6,827 nt of DNA from Deltaproteobacteria bacterium (lineage in GTDB: Bacteria; Desulfobacterota; Desulfobacteria; Desulfobacterales; Desulfobacteraceae), in assembly GCA_003647385.1 (NCBI GenBank), contig QMMT01000112.1:1-6827 (forward strand), read 5' to 3'. The notes beneath the pieces were generated by a model that did no database searches, was not told the origin of the DNA, and worked only from the letters and a program-made list of their open reading frames with translations. Positions within the stretch are counted from its first letter, which is position 1. Each line of letters begins with the position of its first letter. Below, piece by piece: positions 6,733 through 6,827 of this stretch. The position numbers were made by a program, and so were the translations under genes.

Positions 6733-6827
6733 TTAGCTGCTGATGATACCAAGAGCAGCCAGCACAAGAAGTATCTCAAATATAATGACTTGAACATAAC
6801 TGCCAAAAAAATGGTACACAATACAGC
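6733..6827 (-). CDS. C-terminal end of a probable membrane protein, 5' part outside the window
   Basis: A minus-strand frame is open from the window edge to TAA at 6735-6733, giving 30 residues that end in VIIFEILLVLAALGIISS, a hydrophobic, membrane-segment-like tail. The terminator-like hairpin begins 21 bases after the stop, as expected for the last gene of a transcript. A second minus-strand frame is also open from the edge and ends at TGA 6725-6723, so the frame choice is not certain. I prefer the first because its product is more coherent. The family cannot be named from so little sequence. Confidence 0.45.
   Translation of the reverse strand, partial: CIVYHFFGSYVQVIIFEILLVLAALGIISS

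Noticed and set aside
6685..6827. Plus-strand open frame from ATG 6685 to the edge
   Set aside because: Its start codon is in the loop of the hairpin, it has no binding site, and the T-run orientation indicates minus-strand transcription here.

Overview
The window holds a compact, single-direction block of bacterial chromosome: every gene I can support lies on the minus strand, so transcription runs from high to low coordinates. The proteins (GyrA, RadC, PGK and an AI-2E family membrane protein) are ordinary housekeeping types. The moderately AT-rich DNA, the Gram-negative-style GyrA and the gyrA-radC-small Cys protein-pgk arrangement suggest a deltaproteobacterium (Desulfobacterota, perhaps a Desulfobacter-like sulfate reducer). 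That placement is an inference from the look of the proteins; no search was run.

Layout in transcription order. At 6827-6733 is the probable last 30 codons of an unidentified membrane protein. It is followed by a nested hairpin with a T-rich tail (6711-6655), read as an intrinsic terminator. Next come an AI-2E family (UPF0118) transporter-like protein (6612-5518, GTG start), gyrA (5503-2996, TTG start), radC (2999-2274, apparently a CTG start), a small four-cysteine protein (2281-2018) and pgk (1953-778). Last is an unrecognised protein starting with GTG at 710 that runs off the low-coordinate edge without a stop codon.

The membrane protein, gyrA, radC and the Cys protein are spaced by 14, -4 and -8 bases, which indicates one co-transcribed and translationally coupled unit. 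pgk follows after 64 bases with its own strong ribosome binding site and a small hairpin, and the unknown gene follows after 67 bases. No clear terminator separates any of them, so the whole block could be one operon or could contain internal promoters that I cannot identify with confidence.

The genes have no single shared pathway: DNA supercoiling (GyrA), an enigmatic JAMM-domain protein historically tied to DNA repair (RadC), central glycolysis/gluconeogenesis (PGK) and a membrane exporter-like protein. I see no rRNA, tRNA, CRISPR array, insertion sequence or phage feature. The points most worth a second look are the missing canonical start codon of radC next to an A7 tract, the four-Cys small protein wedged between radC and pgk, and the unidentified cut-off gene at 1-710.
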